This document shows, in pieces, positions 7,361 to 13,685 of a stretch of DNA of 25,842 nt. The notes under the pieces were generated by a model that was given only the letters and a program-made list of their open reading frames with translations, was not told the DNA's origin and searched no databases. Within the stretch, counting starts at the first letter, position 1; the number at the start of each line of letters is the position of its first letter. Location: the NCBI GenBank assembly GCA_963974675.1, contig CAXBDQ010000027.1, positions 1 through 25,842 of the forward strand. The letters run 5' to 3'. The stretch comes from Porticoccus sp963974675 (GTDB lineage Bacteria > Pseudomonadota > Gammaproteobacteria > Pseudomonadales > Porticoccaceae). Made by a program: the position numbers and the translations under genes.

Positions 7361-7388
7361 TATGTTGGCGACGATATGTTGGCGAGTA
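7361..7388. repeat. 14-bp tandem direct repeat
   Basis: TATGTTGGCGACGA (7361-7374) is followed directly by TATGTTGGCGAGTA (7375-7388), matching at 12 of 14 positions. A repeat with a helical-turn-plus spacing upstream of a metal efflux gene could be a double operator, or simply a replication slip. It contains no recognisable regulator box. Confidence 0.45.
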
Positions 7389-7487
7389 AGTATCAGCCTT
7401 CAACGTGACCCTATTATCCACACTATAAGTCTGTATATACTGCTAACATACTGACTTCTGAATAATCCAGCCAAACCGGTAAACTAA

Positions 7488-7529
7488 AAAACACCTCGAA
7501 ATATCAGTAACAACAAAACGAGGTGTTTT
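7488..7529 (+). terminator. Strong hairpin with T-run, leader of the efflux gene
   Basis: AAAACACCTCG (7488-7498) pairs perfectly with CGAGGTGTTTT (7519-7529) around a 20-nt loop. The stem has A-runs on its left and T's on its right, so it resembles a bidirectional intrinsic terminator. It is placed oddly: it lies 30 nt before the start of the efflux gene in a divergent region, where no upstream transcript needs ending. It may be an attenuator in the efflux mRNA leader, or shield that gene from read-through. Confidence 0.5.
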
Positions 7530-7559
7530 CTGATAACAAAAAACAAGAATCATAAAAAC

Positions 7560-8576
7560 ATGCAAAGCCAAAATACCCATCATTCACAACACGATCACAC
7601 CTTTGCTCAAGACCTAAAAAGACCAGGTGAATCGCGCACGCTGATTGTGATCGGAATTACTGCCGTCATGATGACTGTAGAGTTAATCGCTGGGATGCTT
7701 TTCGGCTCCATGGCTTTGCTCGCCGATGGATTGCACATGGCTTCCCATGCCGTCGCCCTAAGCATCACTGCCTTTGCTTATATCTACGCCCGTCGCAATG
7801 CCCGAAACAGCCAATACAGTTTTGGCACCGGCAAAGTGAATGCATTGGGTGGCTTTACCGGTGCCGTATTGCTGGCCATTTTCGCCTTGTTTATGGGGAT
7901 TGAAAGCATAATTCGATTACTGAACCCCGTTGAAATTGTCTTCAATCAAGCCATCTTTGTCGCAATTCTTGGCCTGCTCGTCAACGGTGCTTGTGTCTTT
8001 ATTCTTGGGGTTGATGACCATGGCCATGACCACGGTGAGGGCGAAAGTCATAGTGAAAGTCATAGTGAGCGCCATGGTAAACGTGAAAACCATCATGAGA
8101 GTGAGGAACATAGCCATGATCACAACCATAGCCACGCGGATCATGAGCACCATGACCACAATCTAAAGTCTGCTTACCTTCATGTCATGGCGGATGCGCT
8201 GACCTCAGTACTGGCCATTGTTGCTTTACTGGCAGCCAAGTATTTCGGCTTCATCTGGATGGACCCGGCCATGGGGATTGTTGGCGGTATCTTGGTCGCG
8301 CGTTGGTCCTACAGCCTACTGGGTTCTACCAGCGCCGTCTTGCTTGACCGGCAAGCATCCAAACACCTCCAAACACAAATTCGGCAGTTGATTGAAACCG
8401 ATCAAGACACGCAGATAACAGACTTACATGTGTGGTCTATTGGCCCAAAAATTTATTCGGCACAAATCACCGTAGTCGGCCACAACCCTCTACCACCTAA
8501 CGAGTACAAGGCACTGATTCCAAAATCCCTGGGCCTGGTGCATGTGTCCATAGAGATTCATACATACTCAGATTAA
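7560..8576 (+). CDS. dmeF: DmeF-type cation diffusion facilitator (Co/Ni/Zn efflux)
   Basis: A 338-residue CDF transporter with six membrane helices (about 27-48, 54-76, 95-115, 128-150, 206-227, 233-255) and a cytoplasmic C-terminal domain ending in VHVSIEIHTYSD. Metal-site motifs are ADGLHMASH in helix 2 (D56, H59, H63) and HVMAD in helix 5 (H208, D212). The ADGLHMxxH wording with FGTGKVNALGGFTGA is that of the DmeF branch, which exports Co and Ni and other divalent ions by proton antiport in the inner membrane. The loop between helices 4 and 5 (152-200) is extremely His-rich and contains a 12-bp DNA duplication. The N-terminus also carries HHSQHDH. No DmeR/RcnR-type repressor gene is beside it. 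The ribosome site before ATG 7560 is weak. Confidence 0.9.
   Translation: MQSQNTHHSQHDHTFAQDLKRPGESRTLIVIGITAVMMTVELIAGMLFGSMALLADGLHMASHAVALSITAFAYIYARRNARNSQYSFGTGKVNALGGFTGAVLLAIFALFMGIESIIRLLNPVEIVFNQAIFVAILGLLVNGACVFILGVDDHGHDHGEGESHSESHSERHGKRENHHESEEHSHDHNHSHADHEHHDHNLKSAYLHVMADALTSVLAIVALLAAKYFGFIWMDPAMGIVGGILVARWSYSLLGSTSAVLLDRQASKHLQTQIRQLIETDQDTQITDLHVWSIGPKIYSAQITVVGHNPLPPNEYKALIPKSLGLVHVSIEIHTYSD
8043..8066 (+). repeat. 12-bp tandem duplication in the His-rich loop
   Basis: GAAAGTCATAGT occurs twice back to back (8043-8054 and 8055-8066), encoding ESHSESHS inside the metal-binding loop of the efflux protein. It is an in-frame slippage duplication; such loops commonly vary in length between strains. 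Confidence 0.7.
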
Positions 8577-8590
8577 GAGCAGATTTCTCT

Positions 8591-8631
8591 GGGTATTTCC
8601 CGGCGATCGCTGAGTTTTGGTACTATCACCG
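8591..8631 (-). pseudogene. Degenerate fragment of a CaiB/BaiF CoA-transferase gene
   Basis: These 41 bases align with 11439-11480, inside the intact CoA-transferase gene, at 36 of 42 columns with one single-base gap. The minus strand reads PKLSD, then a frameshift, then PGNTQ, against PKLSDTPGDTQ in the intact protein. Similarity stops abruptly on both sides. It lies 14 bp past the stop of the efflux gene, at the opposite edge of the restriction-modification genes from the intact copy. It is best read as a remnant of a second, diverged copy of that gene left by a rearrangement. Confidence 0.65.
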
Positions 8632-8728
8632 CTAAGAGGACCCTTACAAATTAATAGATTAAAAGCTATCTCGTAATATCAGGAATGAACAAGCGAATTG
8701 ACTCCGCGTATAAATGTATATCTATCTT

Positions 8729-9823
8729 TCACGCGAATGCGAGTTCTAAGTTTTCGCCAGCATCAACAATTGCTGTTTCAGTATCTTGAAGACCAGATAA
8801 TGTATTTTTGACACAACAAGCTACGACATTTGCAAGCTCGCAAGGAACAGCGTTTCCAATCTGAGAATATACTTTGCTACTTGGTCCGCACCAAATATAG
8901 TTTTCTGGAAAAGTTTGAAGCAAAGCAGCTTCATTAATTGTTAACCTCCTCAAATATGATGGAGCATCGTGCATTCCTTGTGGCTTACCACCGGCCATCA
9001 AATGTCTATGGTATCCCTCAACCCAAGAATCTTTGTCGTAATACAGGTGATTGTCGTCAATAATGGGAGTTCGGTTACCCCCCATGCTTGCAGGTAATGT
9101 GCTTGCCCATCCGTCAGGATTCAGCGGTCTACCTTGTCCATTAAATAGCATCCCAGCGTAGGGGGATTTTCTGAGAATAGGCTTTGCAGCCAAGGTCACC
9201 TTTGCATTGCAAATTCGATCATTCAGTTTAGTCCCAGGCTTTCCAAGGGGAATTAATACTTCTCGCAATGTTGGTGCAGCCTTTACATATTTACGAAAAT
9301 TAGGTCTATAAATAGGTTTTATTCCATCCTTAACGCCAATAAAAAAAACCCTCTCTCGTGACTGTGGAACACCGAAATCCTTAGAATTCAATATATGTAT
9401 TGTGACTGTATAGCCAGCTTTCTGAAACCGAGACAACAGAGCCACTCTTACTTCTTCAAACTTTGTGAGTGCACCAAGAGCTTTCACGTTCTCCATAACG
9501 AAGGCCTTTGGTTTAACTTTTTCCACGATATTACAAAAACTGAAAATCAATTTACTTCTGGGGTCAGAAGGGTCCATTTTTCCAGCAACAGAAAACCCCT
9601 GACACGGAGGCCCACCAAAAACAACATCCACCCCTCCATATGAATGTAATTCATCTCCACATGCATCTATATCTCCCTCAATTAATGTAGATTCGGGGTG
9701 ATTGGCACGAAATGTCTCACAAGCATGTTTATCCATTTCATTAGCTGCGACCACATGGAAGCCAGCCAACTTGAAACCAACATCCATACCTCCAGCGCCG
9801 CTAAAAAGAGATATTGCTTTCAT
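8729..9823 (-). CDS. DNA (cytosine-5-)-methyltransferase, type II R-M
   Basis: A complete 364-residue C5-MTase. Motifs in order: I, SLFSGAGGMDVGF (5-17, SAM binding); IV, GGPPCQGFS with catalytic C74; VI, ENVK (111-114); VIII, QSRERVFFIG (154-163); a variable target-recognition region about 200-290 closing with STLPASMGGN; IX, RRLTINEAALLQTFP (292-306); X, QIGNAVP (321-327). It methylates cytosine at C5 in a site that cannot be read from sequence. It is transcribed divergently from the small HTH gene and the endonuclease candidate, with 78 bp between, the usual plan of controller-regulated type II systems. Ribosome site is weak (GGAA). The region is AT-rich compared with its flanks, suggesting acquisition. 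Confidence 0.95.
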   Translation of the reverse strand: MKAISLFSGAGGMDVGFKLAGFHVVAANEMDKHACETFRANHPESTLIEGDIDACGDELHSYGGVDVVFGGPPCQGFSVAGKMDPSDPRSKLIFSFCNIVEKVKPKAFVMENVKALGALTKFEEVRVALLSRFQKAGYTVTIHILNSKDFGVPQSRERVFFIGVKDGIKPIYRPNFRKYVKAAPTLREVLIPLGKPGTKLNDRICNAKVTLAAKPILRKSPYAGMLFNGQGRPLNPDGWASTLPASMGGNRTPIIDDNHLYYDKDSWVEGYHRHLMAGGKPQGMHDAPSYLRRLTINEAALLQTFPENYIWCGPSSKVYSQIGNAVPCELANVVACCVKNTLSGLQDTETAIVDAGENLELAFA

Positions 9824-9834
9824 TGAATTATTCC

Positions 9835-9855
9835 ATTTTCGAATATCTTGAAAAT
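9835..9855. promoter_or_regulatory. Inverted repeat, candidate controller operator
   Basis: ATTTTC (9835-9840) and GAAAAT (9850-9855) are perfect 6-bp arms around a 9-bp spacer, 12 bp upstream of the methyltransferase start and 46 bp before the HTH gene. The position suits repression of the methyltransferase and activation of the controller/endonuclease promoter by the HTH protein. It does not match the classical GACT/AGTC C-box, so this is inferred from position. Confidence 0.4.
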
Positions 9856-9887
9856 ACTAGCATGATGCACGCATACAATAAACCCTT

Positions 9888-9895
9888 AGTTAACT
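9888..9895. promoter_or_regulatory. Palindrome AGTTAACT just upstream of the HTH gene
   Basis: A perfect 8-bp palindrome ends 6 bp before the ATG of the HTH gene, where the -10 element of a leaderless transcript would lie. It could be a site for autorepression. Short palindromes arise by chance, so support is limited. Confidence 0.25.
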
Positions 9896-9901
9896 GAATT
9901 T

Positions 9902-10168
9902 ATGAGCAAAACCATACACGACAACCTATACCGCTCACTTATTAATGAGCTGACACAAGAAAGGGTTAGGTTAAATATTTCTCAAGGCGAACTTGCGGAT
10001 CATCTGGGTCTAAATCAGTCTGACATATCAAAAATTGAAAAATTTGAAAGGCGGCTAGATGTACTTGAATTTTCGATGATCCTCAAGGCACTTCGTATCA
10101 AAGAAAGCGTGCGTCTACAAAATATTGTTAAAGACTTCGCAGGAGTTCCGCATGATAAAGATCGCTGA
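9902..10168 (+). CDS. XRE-family HTH protein, likely R-M controller
   Basis: An 88-residue protein made of one Cro/C1-type five-helix domain. The helix-turn-helix is at about 27-50 (SQGELADHLGLNQSDISKIEKFERR). Size and position match C (controller) proteins of type II R-M systems, which delay endonuclease expression after entry into a new host. No Shine-Dalgarno sequence precedes ATG 9902, which would fit a leaderless mRNA as reported for several C genes. Its 3' end overlaps the endonuclease candidate by 17 bp, so the two are translationally coupled. An alternative is a plain HTH antitoxin-like regulator, but divergence from a C5-MTase makes a controller much more likely. Confidence 0.8.
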   Translation: MSKTIHDNLYRSLINELTQERVRLNISQGELADHLGLNQSDISKIEKFERRLDVLEFSMILKALRIKESVRLQNIVKDFAGVPHDKDR

Positions 10169-11240
10169 GCGAAATCATTCTGGCCAATACTACGTTAACA
10201 CTAGGCTTGGCGTTGTAAAAACAAAAACAGATGATGACTTTCCTGAGTTTGATTCAGGTTCTACGGTATATAAGCTGCTTACTGATTTAATTGAGGTTAA
10301 TGCCAAAGGTTTTCGTGGAGTTGTTGTAACCGCATTGACCGGCATTCACCTAATTGAAGGTTATGACCCCTTAAATAATTTTTACGGATGTAATCCTCGA
10401 TCGATTTTTGAAGGCGGAATTTGGTATGCACTTCAAGAAAATGAAATTCCATGTGGAAAATCCGACCCACTCAATGTCGCAAAAAATGCCAACCAACTAA
10501 ACGAGGATTGGGCACAAGGTAGAAGACCTCAAACGGCGGCTATGGCAGTAGTCAATTTTTTGCGCATAGTAGTGGAATCGAAGAAAAACAAAAGAGCGCG
10601 CCTGATAGATTATTTCTTTTATCGGCTATGGAAATACTCACAAACGATTACAAACTATCAACTTGCTACAATTGAAACATCTAATCATTCTCGCCAAACC
10701 ATTGGCTCTAAACTCGCAGATTTTACTCTTAAGCACCCTGAATCTGGACACCTTCCTCAATATTTAGTTGCTCAGTTGCTTTCGAGTTTATTCCGTTTTT
10801 CTGAAGTTGAAGTGGTCGGCGGAGATGAAAGTGTATTTGGAACCAATACAACATCAAAAAAACCCGCTGATATTTGGCTTGAAACTGAAGGGATCCAAAC
10901 AAACCTTTATGAGGTTACTGTGAAGCCAGTATCACAAAAAAGGCTTGATGACAGCCTAGATGCCTTACAATCAACCGGGCACTTAAATCACCCCGTAACA
11001 TTCATTTGCAGAATGGATTTAGACGTCCAAGATTTAAATGTCGTTAACGGTAGCTTTCAATACAAAAGAAAGCGGTTTGATTTTATTGATTACCGAATTT
11101 TTTGCCTCTCCTTATTTGCACTGTTAAGTGAGAAGGAATGCTCAACGGTATTGAGTAATGTCGCTACTTTTGTTCACGATAAAAATATTTCCATGAAGAC
11201 CAAATCGGGATGGAATGAGTTTTTTGGAAACAAGGTATAA
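10152..11240 (+). CDS. Putative type II restriction endonuclease, PD-(D/E)XK-like
   Basis: A 362-residue soluble protein placed exactly where the endonuclease of this R-M system should be. A PD-(D/E)XK-like core is visible at KPADIWL (P238, D240), then about 13 residues on YEVTVKPVS (E254, K258); the E-x3-K spacing is looser than the usual E-x-K. The middle part (FRGVVVTALTGIHL...IPCGKSDPLN) and EV-x-x-K-x-VS recall the SacI-type endonuclease family as I remember it; this is unverified. The open frame extends upstream to 10125, but ATG 10152 has AGGAG at 10141-10145, 6 nt away, so I use it. It overlaps the HTH gene by 17 bp. Cleavage site unknown. The AT-rich composition differs from the flanks. 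Confidence 0.7.
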   Translation: MIKIAERNHSGQYYVNTRLGVVKTKTDDDFPEFDSGSTVYKLLTDLIEVNAKGFRGVVVTALTGIHLIEGYDPLNNFYGCNPRSIFEGGIWYALQENEIPCGKSDPLNVAKNANQLNEDWAQGRRPQTAAMAVVNFLRIVVESKKNKRARLIDYFFYRLWKYSQTITNYQLATIETSNHSRQTIGSKLADFTLKHPESGHLPQYLVAQLLSSLFRFSEVEVVGGDESVFGTNTTSKKPADIWLETEGIQTNLYEVTVKPVSQKRLDDSLDALQSTGHLNHPVTFICRMDLDVQDLNVVNGSFQYKRKRFDFIDYRIFCLSLFALLSEKECSTVLSNVATFVHDKNISMKTKSGWNEFFGNKV

Positions 11241-11331
11241 ACAAAAAGCTGCACTCGGACAAAATTTCCGTTTTGCTTAAATTTTTCTGGTACGCACGGC
11301 ATTATATACAGCTACAAACCGAGAAATATTC

Positions 11332-12561
11332 TCAAATCACCCCATCATCCCGCAATTGCTCTTGGGCAGCCTGATCCAACCCCAACAAATCCCCCAACAC
11401 TTCTTTATTATGGCTCCCCACTTCTGGCCCCGGCCATTGGGTATCTCCCGGCGTATCGCTGAGTTTCGGTATCATCCCCGGAATTTTTAGTGGTTTTCCG
11501 TTGATTTCCACCTGTTCGAATAAACCCCGCTCATTAAAGTGTGGGTCGGCCAGCATATCTTCGGCGTTGTATATTGGGCCTGCGGGTACTCTGGCGTTTT
11601 CGAGCAGGTCGAGAATTTCGGTGCTGGGCAAACTGCTACACCAAACCGAGAGCGCTTCATCAATGTCCTGCTCATGGGCTACTCGGCCAGCGTTATCGGC
11701 CAGACGAGTATCGTTGGCCATATCCGACCGCCCTGCCGTTTCCATTAGCCGTTTAAAAATGGAATCGCCATTGCCGCCAATCACCACAAACTTGCCATCG
11801 GCACAGCGGTAGGTATTGGTGGGTACAATGCCGGTAACGGTGGTGCCCGAGGGTTCTCGAATCACACCGGCGCCATCAAATTCTGGTACCACGCCTTCCA
11901 GCAAATTAAACATGGCTTCATAAAGGGCAATATCTACCGTCTGCCCTTCACCACTGGATTGACGCGACAGTAAGGCCAGCGCCACACCAAAGGCCGCATG
12001 CAGTCCGGCTATGCTGTCACCAATGCTGAGGTTGGGCCGCACCGGCGCTTCGCCCGGGAAACCGTTGACGTAGCGGAACCCGCTGATACCTTCGCATACG
12101 GAGGCAAAACCGGGTTTGTGGGCATAGGGGCCGGTCTGGCCGTAACCGGATATGCGGGTATACACCAACCCCGGATTGGAGGCTTTAAAACGCTCTGGCC
12201 CCAGCCCCCATTTTTCCATCACGCCAGGGCGAAAGTTTTCGATCAGCACATCGGCGCCATCAATTAATTGGGCCACCAATTCACGTCCTTTCTCGGTTTT
12301 TAAATCCAAAGTGATGCATTTTTTATTGCGCCCAAGACTGCGCCACCAGAGAGAGGTGCCATCTTTTACTACGCGCCAGTTGCGCAGCGGATCACCACCG
12401 CCCGGAGGTTCTACCTTGATAACCTCCGCACCAAAATACGCCAGCAGCGCTCCGGCAAAAGGACCGGCAAGCAATTGCCCTAACTCAATTACTCGATAGC
12501 CTGATAGGGGCTTTTTATTAGCCACAGCGTTTTTATTAGCCACAGAATTTGTATTTGTCAC
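11332..12561 (-). CDS. CaiB/BaiF family (type III) CoA-transferase
   Basis: A full-length 409-residue type III CoA-transferase, which moves CoA between carboxylic acids through an aspartyl-CoA thioester. Blocks: VIELGQLLAGPFAGALLAYFGAEVIKVE (23-51), NKKCITLDLK, DVLIENFRPGVMEKWGL, and LSIGDSIAGLHAAFGVALAL with D182 as the likely nucleophile. The C-terminal lid runs through VPAGPIYNAEDMLADPHFNERGLF. Substrates are not predictable from sequence. The start is GTG 12561 with AAGGA 7 nt upstream; the first about 17 residues (SVANKNAVANKK) come from an 18-bp duplication and look like an added tail. It lies 46 nt after the AEC permease gene, likely the same transcript, suggesting uptake or export of an organic acid coupled to CoA activation. 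A broken partial copy lies at 8591-8631. Confidence 0.92.
   Translation of the reverse strand: MTNTNSVANKNAVANKKPLSGYRVIELGQLLAGPFAGALLAYFGAEVIKVEPPGGGDPLRNWRVVKDGTSLWWRSLGRNKKCITLDLKTEKGRELVAQLIDGADVLIENFRPGVMEKWGLGPERFKASNPGLVYTRISGYGQTGPYAHKPGFASVCEGISGFRYVNGFPGEAPVRPNLSIGDSIAGLHAAFGVALALLSRQSSGEGQTVDIALYEAMFNLLEGVVPEFDGAGVIREPSGTTVTGIVPTNTYRCADGKFVVIGGNGDSIFKRLMETAGRSDMANDTRLADNAGRVAHEQDIDEALSVWCSSLPSTEILDLLENARVPAGPIYNAEDMLADPHFNERGLFEQVEINGKPLKIPGMIPKLSDTPGDTQWPGPEVGSHNKEVLGDLLGLDQAAQEQLRDDGVI
12511..12546. repeat. 18-bp tandem repeat in the CoA-transferase 5' end
   Basis: TTTTTATTAGCCACAG occurs twice with an 18-bp period, encoding the VANKNAVANKK stretch at the N-terminus of the CoA-transferase. 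It is an in-frame duplication outside the conserved domain, so it probably has no effect on catalysis. Confidence 0.7.
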
Positions 12562-12607
12562 ATCAGTATCCTTGATTCAACAGCCGACTAAAGTCGGCCA
12601 GGCTCCC

Positions 12608-13498
12608 CTAAATTAAAAACACTAATAACACGGGCACCGCCAACAACGCCATGACGGTAGAAGCAACCACGATACCCGCCACGGCATTTGGGTCGCGGTC
12701 AAACTTCAATGCCAGCAAATAGTTAAGTACGGCCGACGGCATAATGGATTGTAATAGCACCACATTTTTAGCAGTGCCCGTGATACCCAACCAGGAAATA
12801 ATGGCCCAGGCAAACACCAAGCCACCGCCAATTCGCAACATTGAAAACCCAATACTGCGCCACCAACCACTGGTGTTCAAATTGGACAACGAGACACCGA
12901 GGGTCATCAACATCAAAGGAATGGTAAAACCAGCCAATAGATCTACCGTGGTGCCAGCCCAGACCGGTAATGTGGTGTCACTGACCAGTAACCAGAGGGC
13001 GATAACAATGGAGTAAATTAGTGGCTGTTTTGCCAAATCCCGGGCCATAGCCAAAAAGCCCGTGCCAGCGCGCGACATCAATGCCACACCGGCGGTCATC
13101 AGCGCGGTCATTTGCACCAGAAAGAACGACAGCCCCAGCGCCAAACCCTGCTCACCAAAGGCAAACAGACAAAGAGGCAACCCCATATTGCCATTATTGG
13201 GAAACACAACAGCGGACAGTAATGCCCGATGATCACCGCCGGTATAACGAACAAGGATGGCAGCCAGCGCACCGGTTCCAAGGAAAACACCTAATGCGGC
13301 GACCGCCACCTGGGCAAACCCCTGCCCTGAAACATCGGCCTGACTGATCGCCGAAACCACGAGGCAGGGTGCACCAATATTCATGACGGCACGACTGACG
13401 AACTCTGCGGCGTAAGGTGTGGAGGAACGACCCCAAAAAAAGCCAATGGCAATACAAATCAAAACCGGGGCGATGACATTCCACAATTCAAACAGCAT
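12608..13498 (-). CDS. AEC-family (auxin efflux carrier-type) permease
   Basis: A 296-residue inner-membrane permease with the two-half topology of the AEC family, about ten hydrophobic segments. Recognisable blocks are the first helix LWNVIAPVLICIAIGFFWG, VVFPNNGNMGLPLCLFAFGEQGLAL in the middle (the crossover helix with its N-P-x-N-x-G/G-L-P polar motif), and the late LQSIMPSAVLNYLLALKFDRDPNAVAGIVVASTVMALL. Bacterial members carry organic acids such as malate or malonate; plant PIN proteins are distant relatives. Start is ATG 13498 with a modest AAGG site. It is upstream of the CoA-transferase gene by 46 nt and is probably the first gene of that two-gene unit. It diverges from the envelope operon that starts at 13686. 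Confidence 0.9.
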   Translation of the reverse strand: MLFELWNVIAPVLICIAIGFFWGRSSTPYAAEFVSRAVMNIGAPCLVVSAISQADVSGQGFAQVAVAALGVFLGTGALAAILVRYTGGDHRALLSAVVFPNNGNMGLPLCLFAFGEQGLALGLSFFLVQMTALMTAGVALMSRAGTGFLAMARDLAKQPLIYSIVIALWLLVSDTTLPVWAGTTVDLLAGFTIPLMLMTLGVSLSNLNTSGWWRSIGFSMLRIGGGLVFAWAIISWLGITGTAKNVVLLQSIMPSAVLNYLLALKFDRDPNAVAGIVVASTVMALLAVPVLLVFLI

Positions 13499-13529
13499 TT
13501 TTATAATTGACCTTTTTTAAATATCCATA

Positions 13530-13553
13530 CTTTTTAATATCAGCTTTTTAATA
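13530..13553. repeat. AT-rich direct repeat in divergent promoter region
   Basis: CTTTTTAATA occurs at 13530-13539 and 13544-13553, with a weaker third relative just upstream (13512-13523). The 187-bp gap between the AEC permease and the envelope operon must hold promoters in both directions; these AT-rich repeats are the only structure I see there. Low-complexity chance similarity cannot be excluded. Confidence 0.3.
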
Positions 13554-13685
13554 CTGGCGCGTTATACTCAAACTGTGCAATTTTATAGAAAGCACTCGAC
13601 AGTTTTAACTGAGGGAATGTGCAACGCGCAACATACCGTAAGGAACAATCCCCCGCCAGCTGCCTCTAACGTTCATAATTAATTA

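Larger units (their letters stand above)
7200..7559. other. 360-bp divergent intergenic region
   Basis: No convincing gene lies between the NYN gene and the efflux gene. A minus-strand open frame (7079-7360) mostly overlaps the NYN gene out of frame and has no family features. The region holds a 14-bp tandem repeat (7361-7388) and an 11-bp hairpin (7488-7529) described separately. It should contain the promoters of both divergent genes, but I cannot place a -10/-35 pair with confidence. Confidence 0.6.

Noticed and set aside
7917..8166. Met/Val-rich open frames across the His-rich loop of the efflux gene, on both strands
   Set aside because: They are frame shadows of a repetitive CAT/GAC-rich coding stretch.
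11241..11331. Hairpin CGGACAAAATTTCCG as a terminator between converging genes
   Set aside because: The stem is only four base pairs and no proper T-run follows at once.
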